Shown: in pieces, positions 44,309-53,180 of the stretch
Position numbering within the stretch: position 1 is the first letter of the stretch
Layout of the letters: each line of letters begins with the position of its first letter
Source of the DNA: Streptomyces iconiensis
GTDB lineage: Bacteria; Actinomycetota; Actinomycetes; Streptomycetales; Streptomycetaceae
Assembly: GCF_028657195.3 (NCBI RefSeq)
Contig: NZ_JANCPR020000050.1
Coordinates: 1-64,000, forward strand
Length of the DNA stretch: 64,000 nt
Direction of reading: 5' to 3'
Made by a program: the position numbers and the translations under genes
Notes under the pieces: model-generated
Seen by the model: the letters and a program-made list of their open reading frames with translations, nothing else
What the model was told of the DNA's origin: nothing
Databases searched by the model: none

Positions 44309-45943
44309 ATGGTTGAGACGTTGCCTTCCTATGTGTCCGGTACGGCGGACGTGCCTTTGCTGGGCGAGACGATCGGGGAGAACCTGCGGCGGGCCGCGGG
44401 GCGGTACGGGGAGCGGGACGCGCTGGTCGAGGTGGCCACGGGGCGGCGTTGGACGTATGCCGCTTTCGATGCCGCCGTCGACGAGGTGGCGCTCGGGCTG
44501 CTGGAGCGCGGGATCGGGCAGGGTGACCGGGTCGGCATCTGGGCGCCGAACTGTGCCGAGTGGGTACTCACGCAGTACGCGACGGCGCGGATCGGCGCGG
44601 TTCTGGTGAACATCAACCCCGCCTACCGTTCCCATGAACTCGCCTACGCCGTGGGCCAGTCGGAGCCGAGCCTGGTGGTCAGCGCCGTCGCGTACAAGTC
44701 CAGCGACTACCGGGCGATGCTGGCGGAGATCGGCTTCCAGGACGTGGTCTTCCTCGGAGAGCCCGGCTGGGACGGGCTGCTGGCGGCGGGGCGTGGCGCG
44801 GATCCGGCGCTGCTGCGTGAGCGCGCGGCGGCCCTGTCGTTCGACGACCCGATCAATATCCAGTACACGTCGGGCACCACGGGGTTTCCCAAGGGCGCCA
44901 CGCTCACGCACCACAACATCCTGAACAACGGCTACTTCGTCGCCGAGCGCGTCGGCTACACCGAGGCCGACCGGGTGTGTCTGCCCGTGCCGCTCTACCA
45001 CTGCTTCGGCATGGTCATGGGCAACCTGGCCGCGCACTCGCACGGCGCGTGCGTGGTGCTGCCAGCCGCCGGGTTCGAGGCGGAGGCCACGCTGCGTGCC
45101 GTGGAACAGGAGCGCTGCACCTCGCTGTACGGGGTGCCCACCATGTTCATCGCCGAGCTGAACCACCCGCGCATCGCCGAGTTCGACCTCTCCAGCCTGC
45201 GGACCGGCATCATGGCCGGCTCGCCCTGCCCGGTGGAGGTGATGAAGGGCGTCGTCGACAGGATGCACATGCGCGAGGTGGCGATCTGCTACGGCATGAC
45301 GGAGACGTCGCCGGTCTCCACGATGACCCGCCGCGACGACGGTCTGGCCCGCCGTACCGGGACGGTGGGCCGGGTCATGCCGCACCTGGAGGTCAAGGTC
45401 GTCGACCCGGACTCGGGACTGGTGGTGCCCCGTGGCACCCCCGGCGAACTGTGCACCCGTGGCTACTCGGTGATGAAGGGCTACTGGAACGAGCCCGACA
45501 GGTCGGCCGAAGTCATCGACACCTCCGGCTGGATGCACTCCGGTGACCTGGCCACCATGGACGCCGAGGGGTACGTCAACGTCGTCGGCCGGATCAAGGA
45601 CATGGTGATCCGGGGCGGTGAGAACGTCTACCCGCGCGAGGTGGAGGAGTACCTGCACACCCACCCCGGCATCGCCGACGTCCAGGTGATCGGGGTCCCC
45701 GACGCCAAGTACGGCGAGGAGCTGATGGCCTGGATCGTGCAGCGCCCGGGAGCCGCGCCGCTCGACGCCGAGGCCGTACGGAGCTTCTGCGCGGGCCGTC
45801 TGGCCCACTTCAAGATCCCCCGGTATGTCCATCTGGTCGACGCGTTCCCCATGACCGTCACCGGAAAGATCCGGAAGGTGGAGATGCGGGAGCGGGCCCT
45901 GGGCCTGCTCGGCCTCGACGATGCGTCGGTCACGGGCACTTGA
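44309..45943 (+). CDS. AMP-binding acyl-CoA synthetase (FadD-like)
   Basis: Adenylates a carboxylate and transfers it to CoA. About 544 residues. Motifs: A3 P-loop YTSGTTGFPKGATLTH, A5 CYGMTETSPVST, A7/A8 MHSGDLATMDAEGYVNVVGR and KDMVIRGGENVYP, and A10 Lys in MTVTGKIRKVEM. It belongs to the medium/long-chain FadD group by its VPLYHCFGMVMGN pattern. GTG 44291 is an alternative start with a G-rich SD-like sequence. The neighbouring genes do not reveal the substrate; it could also supply starter units to lipid or polyketide pathways. Confidence 0.9.
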   Translation: MVETLPSYVSGTADVPLLGETIGENLRRAAGRYGERDALVEVATGRRWTYAAFDAAVDEVALGLLERGIGQGDRVGIWAPNCAEWVLTQYATARIGAVLVNINPAYRSHELAYAVGQSEPSLVVSAVAYKSSDYRAMLAEIGFQDVVFLGEPGWDGLLAAGRGADPALLRERAAALSFDDPINIQYTSGTTGFPKGATLTHHNILNNGYFVAERVGYTEADRVCLPVPLYHCFGMVMGNLAAHSHGACVVLPAAGFEAEATLRAVEQERCTSLYGVPTMFIAELNHPRIAEFDLSSLRTGIMAGSPCPVEVMKGVVDRMHMREVAICYGMTETSPVSTMTRRDDGLARRTGTVGRVMPHLEVKVVDPDSGLVVPRGTPGELCTRGYSVMKGYWNEPDRSAEVIDTSGWMHSGDLATMDAEGYVNVVGRIKDMVIRGGENVYPREVEEYLHTHPGIADVQVIGVPDAKYGEELMAWIVQRPGAAPLDAEAVRSFCAGRLAHFKIPRYVHLVDAFPMTVTGKIRKVEMRERALGLLGLDDASVTGT

Positions 45944-45985
45944 CGCGCGTCTCCGCCCGCTTGCCGGAAAAAGAGTTCGCCAATC

Positions 45986-45997
45986 TGGTACAGACCA
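45986..45997. promoter_or_regulatory. dre-like (DasR-type) imperfect palindrome
   Basis: TGGTACAGACCA matches the DasR core TGGTCTAGACCA at 10 of 12 positions. It lies in the promoter region of the heme membrane protein gene. The match is weaker than that of the palindrome at 53181 and may be chance. Confidence 0.3.
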
Positions 45998-46067
45998 ATG
46001 CGGTTTCGGGGTCGGATCGGGAGAATGGGCGGCGCTTCCCCCCCCACCACGAGAGGTGAGTGCCGCC

Positions 46068-47042
46068 ATGGTCTCCGAGGAGATGACCGAGCAGAGGGAG
46101 TCGCCCGGCGAACCGGAGGTCCCGGCGCCGCGCGGGGGCCGGGTGACGCTGCGGGAGGACGTACGGGCCGCGTGGCTGGACGCCGGGCTCGGGGTGCTGG
46201 TGACGGCTGGGGTCTTCGCGCTGCTGTACGCGCGGATACGGTCGGGGGCCTCGGACACCGTCTCGGTGATGCCGTTCATGAAGGACGCCGGAACCTTCTG
46301 GATGTACTTCCTCAGCCAGGCGTTCGGCTGGTCGGCGCTGCTGTGGGCCTGGGGCACGGTCATCCTCGGACTGCTGCTCTCCGGACCCGGAGTGCGGCGG
46401 ACACCACGTTCACAGCGCGCGCTGGAGCGGCTGCACCGGACGACCAGCCTCAGTACGATCGCGCTGATCACGGCGCACGCGCTGCTCTTCGCCGCCGAAC
46501 TCGTCAGGGACAAGGCCGAGTTGGGCTGGGCCTCGCGGTTCTGGGAGGCGTTCTGGGAGACGTTCGTGCCCGGCGGCTACACCTCGGGCACGGGACAGAT
46601 CGCCATCCCCGTCGGGCAGGCGGCGCTCTACCTCGCCGTACCCCTCGGCCTGCTCTTCTACGTGCGCCACCGCATCGGGCCCCGCACCTGGCGGGTGCTG
46701 CACCGCTTCGTCATCGCCGTCTACGTGCTCAGCGTCTGGCACACACTGCTGTACGGAACCAACGTCTGGTACGACGGCTGGCCCCGCACCACGCTCTGGC
46801 TGCTCCAACTGCCCATCGCCGCGCTGTTCCTGCTGCGGCTGGCACGCCCGCTGCGCCGTACGGAACAGCTCACGCTGCCCGCGCCCCACCGGCGCGGCCC
46901 CCGCCGGCTCGCTGGCTGGAGCGTGCGGTGGGGCCTCACCGTCGCGGTGGCGGCGACCGCGGCCGTGCTCTGCGCCGTGGTGCTCACGGGGCACGACGGC
47001 GGACGCGAACGACCGGCCGCCGAGCCGACGGCCACACCTTGA
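46068..47042 (+). CDS. Ferric-reductase-like heme-binding membrane protein
   Basis: 324 residues with six to seven hydrophobic helices. Pairs of histidines on neighbouring helices match a ferric-reductase-like cytochrome b core: LERLHRTTSLST with ALITAHALLF, and RVLHRFVIAVYVLSVWHTLL. No flavin domain follows, so it is a stand-alone membrane heme part, as in YedZ/MsrQ-like and other actinobacterial members. GAGAGG lies upstream of ATG 46068. A role in electron transfer to an external partner is the family expectation. Confidence 0.85.
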   Translation: MVSEEMTEQRESPGEPEVPAPRGGRVTLREDVRAAWLDAGLGVLVTAGVFALLYARIRSGASDTVSVMPFMKDAGTFWMYFLSQAFGWSALLWAWGTVILGLLLSGPGVRRTPRSQRALERLHRTTSLSTIALITAHALLFAAELVRDKAELGWASRFWEAFWETFVPGGYTSGTGQIAIPVGQAALYLAVPLGLLFYVRHRIGPRTWRVLHRFVIAVYVLSVWHTLLYGTNVWYDGWPRTTLWLLQLPIAALFLLRLARPLRRTEQLTLPAPHRRGPRRLAGWSVRWGLTVAVAATAAVLCAVVLTGHDGGRERPAAEPTATP

Positions 47043-47087
47043 GCGGTGCGTGCCGGATCGCGGGGCGCGGCGCCGCCGGGTGCCGGG

Positions 47088-47429
47088 CTACCGCAGGCGC
47101 TGTGCCCGCAGGACGGCGTCCCGGGTATGGTGGGTGCCTGCGGCGGCCGGAGGCGGCGTGCTGATCACGTCGGCCCGTGTCCACGCCACACGGCCTTCGG
47201 GGGCCGGGGCCGCCGCCGCGCGGCGCAGCGCTGTCGGGGAGACATCGACGGCGGTGACCTGCCAGCCGCGCCGGGCCAGCCAGAGTGCGTCGGCCCCTTC
47301 ACCGCACCCCACATCGAGCGCCTGGCCAGGCGGCAGACCGGCGGCTTCCGTGACGAGCACCGCGTTGGGCTCGCCGCTGAAGACCTGCTCGCGGCTTCGG
47401 TACATCTCGTCCCGGTCCTGGGTATCCAT
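47088..47429 (-). pseudogene. Truncated SAM-dependent methyltransferase
   Basis: 113 codons from ATG 47429 (AAGGA 7 bp upstream) read DRDEMYRSREQVFSGEPNAV, ALDVGCGEGADALWLARRGW and VTAVDVSPTALRRA. This is the N-terminal half of a class I methyltransferase of the ~200-residue TehB-like kind. After ADVISTPPPAAAG the frame loses family similarity and soon stops, so the C-terminal half is missing. It is probably a non-functional relic. Confidence 0.62.
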
Positions 47430-47571
47430 GGCGCTGTCCTTGGTGAGGGGGGGGAGGGGCGGTGAGGGGGTGGCGGGGCGGAGGTGTCGCGGTCGCGGGG
47501 TGGTCGTGGGACCTCTGCGACCGCCTCCACGACCAACGTGCCCCGGCCCCGGGCATCCCGCACAGCTTTTT

Positions 47572-47733
47572 TGCGGAAAGCGCAAAGCGGGCGCCGAGTT
47601 CGACACCCACCTGCCGCACTGGTTCGGCAACGCCGACGAGCGCCCCGTGGAGTTCCTCAGCATCCTCGGCCCCCAGGGCGAGCGCGTCCACGTCAGGGCC
47701 AGCTACCGGCCCGACGGCCTCCCGCACAGGTGA
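47572..47733 (+). pseudogene. C-terminal fragment of a cupin/XRE-type regulator
   Basis: The plus-strand frame ending at 47733 reads AEFDTHLPHWFGNADERPVE and then FLSILGPQGERVHVRASYRP. This is the last strand set of the cupin domain found at the end of HTH-XRE/cupin regulators. No HTH part is found upstream; the frame before 47572 has no family similarity. It lies head-to-head with the truncated methyltransferase, so both may be ends of one deletion or insertion event. Confidence 0.55.
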
Positions 47734-47752
47734 GGGGTGCCCGGGGAGAGGA

Positions 47753-48520
47753 TCAGGCGCCGGCGGGTGGTGCCGTGGCCCGCAGGACGAGGCGTTCGGC
47801 GTGTGCGTCGTAGGGGGTGGCGTCGAAGCCGCCGAAGACCTCGACCTTCGCGAAGCCCGCCTCCTCCAGCAGCCCGCGCAGTTCCACGGCGCTGTAGACG
47901 TACCACTCCAGGCACGCCCTGCGGGCCCGTTCGCCGCGCACGAGGATCCAGTCGCTGCGCATCCTGGACCAGTCGTCCAGGGCCGTGTCGGTCTGCACCA
48001 CCAGCGCTTCGCCGCGCCTGACCACCTTGGACGTACGGACCCTGCGGGCCAGGATCTCCTTGCCCGCCAGGTCCAGCAGCAGCGAGCCGCCCGGTACGAG
48101 GGCTCTACGCATGGCGCGCAGTGCGGCGGCGTTCTCGGCCGGGTCCTCGGCGTAGCCGAACGAGGTGTAGAGGTTCAGGGCGATGTCGTAGGCGGCGGGC
48201 TCGTCGAAGTGCGCGGCTTCCGCCCGTACGAGCCGCGCCGTGGCTTCCGCCTCCCGGCAGCGGGCCGCCGCCATGTCGAGCATCGCGGGGCTGCGGTCCA
48301 CACCCGTGACCCGGTGTCCGCGTGCGGCGAGAGGTGCGGTGAAGACACCGGCCCCGCAGCACATGTCGAGGATGCGGGTGCCGGGCGGGAAGGCGAACAG
48401 CGGGGAGCTGTCGAGGAGTTGGCGTGCGTGCTGATGGCGCTCGGGCGGGAAGAGGAAGTCGTGGAACTCCGTCCAGAACTCCTCGTTCTCGAACGTGAGA
48501 GGCGCGTCGGCGTACGTCAT
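47753..48520 (-). CDS. Class I SAM-dependent methyltransferase (last gene of kinase/PLP/ATP-grasp operon)
   Basis: 255 residues. Motif I is RILDMCCGAGVFTAPLAARG, motif II VTGVDRSPAMLDMA, then LNLYTSFGYAEDPAENAAAL and GGSLLLDLAGKE. Its ATG overlaps the stop of the MFS gene by 4 bp, making it the fifth gene of a coupled operon. It probably methylates the operon's product (N- or O-methylation); the acceptor is unknown. Two cysteines in motif I (MCCGAG) are an uncommon variant of the Gly-rich loop. Confidence 0.88.
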   Translation of the reverse strand: MTYADAPLTFENEEFWTEFHDFLFPPERHQHARQLLDSSPLFAFPPGTRILDMCCGAGVFTAPLAARGHRVTGVDRSPAMLDMAAARCREAEATARLVRAEAAHFDEPAAYDIALNLYTSFGYAEDPAENAAALRAMRRALVPGGSLLLDLAGKEILARRVRTSKVVRRGEALVVQTDTALDDWSRMRSDWILVRGERARRACLEWYVYSAVELRGLLEEAGFAKVEVFGGFDATPYDAHAERLVLRATAPPAGA

Positions 48521-49833
48521 GTGCGGGTACCGGCCTTCCGGTTCTGGCGGGTGCGGGTGCGGGTGCGGGTGCGTATGCGGGGAGCGGTGCGGCGGGCGAT
48601 GAGCAGGAGCAGCGGCGGGAGCAGCACGCACTGCGCCGCGGCCATGAGCCAGAACCCGCCCGTGCCGCCGCCCGCATCGGCCAGCGCGAAGAGCTGACCG
48701 CCGACGACACCGCTGGCGCACGCGCCGAGTCCCGCCGCGAGCCGCTGCTGCCCGAAGACGGCGGCGTCGGAGCGGCGCGAACCGGCCAGCGCCTCAAGGT
48801 CGTTCTTGAGGAACAGCACCAGGTCACCGAAGGTGATCAGCGCGGCCCCGAGCAGCATCGCGGGCCTCGTACCGACGGCGAGCACCGCAAGCCCGGCGGC
48901 CAGCGCGGTGAAGCCGGCCGCGAGCGCGGTCCCGTAGGGCGTCCGGGCGATCCGGCGTGCGGCGAGCGGCTGGACGACGATGACCTGGAGGAAACAGGTG
49001 AGCAGCACAAGGCTGTAGAACTCGGGTGAGGCGCGCTCGACGGCGAAGACCGCGAGGTAGTGCTGGAAGAAGAAGTACAGGTAGAAGGCGAGCGCCGTCG
49101 CCGCGAACGGCAGCGCCTGCGTGCCCTCCAGAAGCCGCAGCCCGCCCCCGCGCGCCGTGCCACGCGGCGCCCCTCCGCCCGGCGGAACCCCCTCGCCCGC
49201 CGGCGCCGTCCCGTCGTGCCCTGTCCCGTCGTGCCCTGTCTCGTCCGGCCCCGTCTGCGTACCGGTCGCACGGTCGGGGAGCCGGGCGTGGCCGGCCGTC
49301 AGCAGGAGGAACAGCGCGGTGACGGTGACAAAGAGCCCGCCGGGCGCCGAGAGGACGAACGGGCCAGCGATCAGGGGGCCCAGCGCCATACCGGCGTTGA
49401 GCGCCGCGTTGCCCACGGAGAGGAAGGCGGGGCGCCGCTCGTCCGGGATGCCGTGCACGAGGTACGCCTTGTTGGCCGGGAGGTAGAGCGCGGCGCCGCA
49501 GCACGTCAACAGCAGGGCGAACACGGCCAGTTGGGGCCGGTACAGCGCTGCGGCGAAGGCGGCGAACCCGGCCGAGCGCACCACGAGCGCGAGCACCATC
49601 GTGCGCCGCAGCCCCGCACGTTCGGCGAGCGCGCCGCCGAGGACGCCGCCGGAGAACTGGAGCAGCGAGGCGAGGGCCAGCACGATGCCGACGGTGCCCA
49701 GTGGCATGCCGAGCCGTTCGTGCAGGAAGACCGACATGAAGGGCAGCACCATGAAGCTGCCCAGCGGGATGAGGAAGGAGCTGACCAGCAGAAAGCGCGC
49801 GGCGCCCGTCAGCCCTCTCAGGTCACGCACCAC
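48517..49833 (-). CDS. MFS exporter in the kinase/PLP/ATP-grasp operon
   Basis: About 438 residues with 12 predicted helices. Conserved loops include GALAERAGLRRTMVLALVV (loop 2-3) and LPANKAYLVHGIPDERRPAF. A charged Gly/Thr/Asp-rich central loop (about residues 190-235) separates two six-helix halves. I chose GTG 49833 (or 49830), which overlaps the end of the ATP-grasp gene; the longer frame to 50088 only re-reads that gene's repetitive tail. Position in the operon suggests export of the peptide or siderophore-like product. Confidence 0.85.
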   Translation of the reverse strand: MVRDLRGLTGAARFLLVSSFLIPLGSFMVLPFMSVFLHERLGMPLGTVGIVLALASLLQFSGGVLGGALAERAGLRRTMVLALVVRSAGFAAFAAALYRPQLAVFALLLTCCGAALYLPANKAYLVHGIPDERRPAFLSVGNAALNAGMALGPLIAGPFVLSAPGGLFVTVTALFLLLTAGHARLPDRATGTQTGPDETGHDGTGHDGTAPAGEGVPPGGGAPRGTARGGGLRLLEGTQALPFAATALAFYLYFFFQHYLAVFAVERASPEFYSLVLLTCFLQVIVVQPLAARRIARTPYGTALAAGFTALAAGLAVLAVGTRPAMLLGAALITFGDLVLFLKNDLEALAGSRRSDAAVFGQQRLAAGLGACASGVVGGQLFALADAGGGTGGFWLMAAAQCVLLPPLLLLIARRTAPRIRTRTRTRTRQNRKAGTRT

Positions 49834-51199
49834 TCGCCGGTTCGGCGCCCGCACCGAAGGCGCCCGCGTCGGAAGCGCCCGTGCGGGAAGCGTCCGTGCG
49901 GGAAGCGCCCGTGCCGACGACTCCCGCGCGTACGGACGGCACCGGGCCGGTCTCCACCGGACCGGGTCCCACCGGAACGGTCTCCACCGGAACGGTCTCC
50001 ACGCGTACCGCGTTCGCCGCGGCGACGGCGCGGTGGGTGGCCAGTTCGGCCGTGGGGGCCTCCGCGTAGACGATGCCCGCGTAGCCACGGCTGTCGGTGA
50101 GGTGCTCGATCAGGTCTCCCGGGGCCTTGGTCGGGTACCAGCGCGGCGAGCCGGGCATGTCGGCGAGCCGGTCCAGGCCGCTCACGCGCGTGAGCGTGCC
50201 GGGGCGCTCCGGGTAGCCGAGTACGAAGGCGACGGCGGGCCCGCGCCCGTCGAGCGCGGCGTCCATCAGTGCGGGGCGCCTGCCGAGCGCCGCTTCGACC
50301 AGCGCCGTATGGACGTTGTGGCCCAGTGCCCTGCACATGCCCTCCGCGACGAGGGCGCCGCCGATGCGCGGGTTGACCTCGATGACCTCGGGGCCCTGCC
50401 GGGTGAGGGCGAACTCCAGGTGTGCGAAGCGGTCGGTGTAGCCGAGTGTGGCCAGCACCTTGTCCAGCCAACTGCCCAGCGCGTGCAGTTCGTTCGGGGG
50501 AAAGGCGACGGGGAAGGCGGTGACCTCTTCGCGGAAGAGCGGCTCGTGGGACATCAGGCGGCTGGAGACACCGAGCAGCCGGGTGTGCCCTTGCCAGGTG
50601 AGGGTCTCGGCGCTGTAGACGGGGCCGCTGAGATACGGCTCGGCGAACAGCCTGCCCTTGAGGCCGGGGAACGGTTCAGCCAGCGCGGCGCGCAGTTCGT
50701 CAGGGCCCGTGACCATGCGGACGTTCATGCTGCCTGTGCCCGCCGTGTCCTTGAGGACGGCGGGGAACCCGGTCTCCTTGACGACGAGTTCCGCGAGGCG
50801 TTCGGGGTCGGGGTCCTCCACGGCGCGGCCCCTGCTGAGCCCCGCCGCGTACAGCAGGTCGCGTACGCGTGCCTTGTCGCGGGTGAGCGAGAGCGTGGCC
50901 GCGTGGAGCCCTGGCAGACCGAGGCGCGCGGTCAGTTCGGCGCCGTGGGAGAGCCAGGTGTCGGTGGAGCTGATGAGCCCGCGCAGCCCGGGCAGCCGGG
51001 TGAGCGCGCCGGCGACCGCCTCGGTGTCGAAGGTGTCGACCCGTACGACGTCCAGCGCCTCCCGCGGGAGCGCGTCGAGTTCGTGGCGGTAGTACGTGGG
51101 GTCGCGGGTGAGCAGCGCGATCCGCTCGCCCAGCGCGGTCGCTCCCTCGACGAGATGGCCGAGGCCGAAGGTGAGGGATTCCAGCGAGGCGACGGTCAT
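49823..51199 (-). CDS. ATP-grasp ligase
   Basis: 458 residues. An N-terminal pre-ATP-grasp domain (to about residue 105) is followed by the ATP-grasp fold: AVLKDTAGTGSMNVRMV with the ATP-binding Lys and Gly loop, RLFAEPYLSGPVYSAETL, and FAHLEFALTRQGPEVIEVNPRIGG... with metal-binding Glu and Asn. These enzymes join carboxylates to amines through acyl phosphates (dapdiamide and D-Ala-D-Ala type). The C-terminal ~60 residues are Val/Pro/Thr/Ala repeats. Start ATG 51199 overlaps the previous gene by 4 bp. It is the likely amide-forming step of this operon. Confidence 0.9.
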   Translation of the reverse strand: MTVASLESLTFGLGHLVEGATALGERIALLTRDPTYYRHELDALPREALDVVRVDTFDTEAVAGALTRLPGLRGLISSTDTWLSHGAELTARLGLPGLHAATLSLTRDKARVRDLLYAAGLSRGRAVEDPDPERLAELVVKETGFPAVLKDTAGTGSMNVRMVTGPDELRAALAEPFPGLKGRLFAEPYLSGPVYSAETLTWQGHTRLLGVSSRLMSHEPLFREEVTAFPVAFPPNELHALGSWLDKVLATLGYTDRFAHLEFALTRQGPEVIEVNPRIGGALVAEGMCRALGHNVHTALVEAALGRRPALMDAALDGRGPAVAFVLGYPERPGTLTRVSGLDRLADMPGSPRWYPTKAPGDLIEHLTDSRGYAGIVYAEAPTAELATHRAVAAANAVRVETVPVETVPVGPGPVETGPVPSVRAGVVGTGASRTDASRTGASDAGAFGAGAEPASGA

Positions 51200-52218
51200 G
51201 AGCACGGCTCCCTGTCCCGGCCGGAGAAGGGCGCGCGGTTCCAGTCCATCGCCGACCACGGCATGACCATCTCGGTGAGCGAGCCGATCTCGGTGGGCCG
51301 GAGCGCGGCGGCGTCCGGCGCCTCGGTGTGCCGCGCGAAGACCCGCTCGACGTAGCGGTGCCCGGTGTCGGCGCCGATCACCAGGTGGAGCCGGTCGGGG
51401 GAGCGGGCCGCCTCCCATGTGGCGGCGAGGTGCGCGGCGCCCGTGGAGAGCCCGGCGAACACGGCGTGGTCGCGCAGCAGCGCGACGGTGCCCGCCATGG
51501 CGTGCGTGAAGTCGAGCCAGTGGATGCGGTCGTAGAGCCCGTGGTGGACGTTGCCGAACGGGATGGAGGAGCCGATTCCGGCGATGATGGCGTCGGGGTC
51601 GTGGTGCTCCTCGCTGCCGAACGTGACGCTCCCGAACGGCTGGAGCCCCACCAGGCGTGCCGTCGGCTCGTGCCGGCGCAGCTCCCGTGCGAGCCCACCG
51701 GTGGAGGCGCCCGAGCCGACGCCGCCGACGACGGTGAGCGGGCGTGCGGGCAGCGAGGGGAGCAGGGTGCGGGCGAGTTCGCGGTAGCCGAGCTGGTGGA
51801 TGCCGTCGTGGTACTGGCGCATCCAGTGCGCGTCGGGGTGTTCGGCGAGGATCTCCTTGACCCGTGCGACCCGTAGTTTCTGGTCGAGCTTGAGGTCGGT
51901 CGAGGGCGCCACCTGTTCGACGGTGGCGCCCAGCACCTCCAGTTGGGCGCGGGTGGTGGCGTCCACGGTCGCTGAGGCGACGATGTGGCAGCGGGTGCCG
52001 TAGCGGTGGCAGGCGAGCGCGAGCGCGTACGCGTAGATGCCGCTGGAGCTGTCCACGAGGGTGTGGCCCGCGCGTACCGTGCCCCGCGCGAGCAGGGCGC
52101 CGACGGCGGTGAGCGCCGAATAGATCTTCATGGACTCGAACCGCACGAGCAGCACGTTCTCGGAGAGGCGGACCAGCAGAGGCGACTTGAGCGCGTCGGC
52201 GATGTGGTCGTGGATCAC
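51196..52218 (-). CDS. PLP-dependent beta-replacing enzyme (cysteine synthase/SbnA-like)
   Basis: 340 residues. The PLP Lys is near residue 31 in RFESMKIYSALTAV. DSSSGIYAYALALACHRYG is the substrate loop (usually TSGNTG) and GGVGSGASTGGLARELR the phosphate-binding loop (usually GTGGT). This fold-type II family replaces the beta substituent of Ser or Thr esters with S, N or C nucleophiles; relatives such as SbnA use O-phosphoserine. Because the neighbouring gene is a GHMP kinase, the substrate may be O-phospho-Ser or O-phospho-Thr, with an amine as partner, giving a diamino acid (inference). GTG 52218 overlaps the kinase stop (GTGA). Confidence 0.87.
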   Translation of the reverse strand: MIHDHIADALKSPLLVRLSENVLLVRFESMKIYSALTAVGALLARGTVRAGHTLVDSSSGIYAYALALACHRYGTRCHIVASATVDATTRAQLEVLGATVEQVAPSTDLKLDQKLRVARVKEILAEHPDAHWMRQYHDGIHQLGYRELARTLLPSLPARPLTVVGGVGSGASTGGLARELRRHEPTARLVGLQPFGSVTFGSEEHHDPDAIIAGIGSSIPFGNVHHGLYDRIHWLDFTHAMAGTVALLRDHAVFAGLSTGAAHLAATWEAARSPDRLHLVIGADTGHRYVERVFARHTEAPDAAALRPTEIGSLTEMVMPWSAMDWNRAPFSGRDREPCS

Positions 52219-53123
52219 CAGCAGCCTCCGTGTGCGAACGAGCACTGGTGCCCCAACGTCCTGAAGAAGGCGGAGAGTTCGCTCTTGAGCGCGGGCGAGG
52301 GGCGCCTGGCGTAGAGGTAGCCGAGTACGGAGCCCGTGTGCGCCACGAAGACGCCGTCGGCGGCGAAGCTCTCCCGTGCGGCGTACACCGCCTCGAACTC
52401 CGCCTTGGGCAGGGCCTCCTGGGCGAGGACGGCGCTGGTGGTCGCGGCGCGCGCGACCGTGTGCGGGTCCCGCGCCGAGAACCCCTTCAGGAGGGTGTTG
52501 AGGCAGTCGATGTACGCGGCAGGCCGGCGCGCGTAGTGGCGCAGCAGGGTTCCGGTGACGGCCTCGGTGTCGACGGGTTCGGGACCTGTGACGTACGCGG
52601 TGTGGAAGCGCAGACTCGTGCCGAGGCCGCGTACGACGTGGTGCAGATCGCTGAGGTAGAGCGCGAACTCGTCCAGGAACACGCTGTCGGCGCGCTCGAT
52701 CTCGGCCAGCGTCTCGACCAGAACGCGCTGGTCGTACGGGAGGCCGAGGACCTGGCGCAGGCAGCGCAGCACGGCGACGACATCGGCCGTCGAACTCGCC
52801 ATCCCCACGCCCACGTCCAGCTCCGAGTGGTGGCTCCACTCGCCGGGCGGCAGCGTGAGCCCGTACCGCTTGAGGAACAGGTCGGCGGCGCGCGCCGACT
52901 TCTCACCGTGCGGCCGTGGCTGCCCGCGCGATGCCGCAGCGTGGGGCGGTGGCTCGCCCGTGTACGGGGTGAAGTGGTGCCAGGTGTGGCGGTCGACGGG
53001 CAGCGAGACCAGCGCGATGTGCGGGCTGCCCTGGTAGGTCAACGGGCCCTGGAACAGCTCGCCGAGGGTGCCGTGGCAGGTCCCGGAGAAGGTCTGGGGC
53101 GGCGTACGTGACGGCGGCGGCAT
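52215..53123 (-). CDS. GHMP kinase, PduX (L-threonine kinase)-like
   Basis: 302 residues. The opening FSGTCHGTLGELFQGPL is like PduX, the L-Thr kinase of cobalamin synthesis. The GHMP ATP loop is DVGVGMASSTADVVAVL (about residues 103-119) and a C-terminal Gly loop is FVAHTGSVLGYL. No cobalamin genes are near, so it probably phosphorylates L-Thr or L-Ser to activate the side-chain oxygen for the PLP enzyme encoded next. ATG 53123 has GGAAGG upstream. First gene of a five-gene operon, with a dre-like palindrome 58 bp before the start. Confidence 0.85.
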   Translation of the reverse strand: MPPPSRTPPQTFSGTCHGTLGELFQGPLTYQGSPHIALVSLPVDRHTWHHFTPYTGEPPPHAAASRGQPRPHGEKSARAADLFLKRYGLTLPPGEWSHHSELDVGVGMASSTADVVAVLRCLRQVLGLPYDQRVLVETLAEIERADSVFLDEFALYLSDLHHVVRGLGTSLRFHTAYVTGPEPVDTEAVTGTLLRHYARRPAAYIDCLNTLLKGFSARDPHTVARAATTSAVLAQEALPKAEFEAVYAARESFAADGVFVAHTGSVLGYLYARRPSPALKSELSAFFRTLGHQCSFAHGGCW

Positions 53124-53180
53124 CGGACACCTTCCGGTGGGCGGCGCGCGGGCGTTCGCTCGTGGTACGGACCAGGCTGC

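Noticed and set aside
48517..50088. Longer version of the MFS exporter starting near 50088
   Set aside because: The added 85 residues (RWRPFRWRPFRWDPVRW and so on) are the out-of-frame reading of the ATP-grasp gene's repetitive tail. The GTG near 49833 gives the usual MFS start and a coupled overlap.
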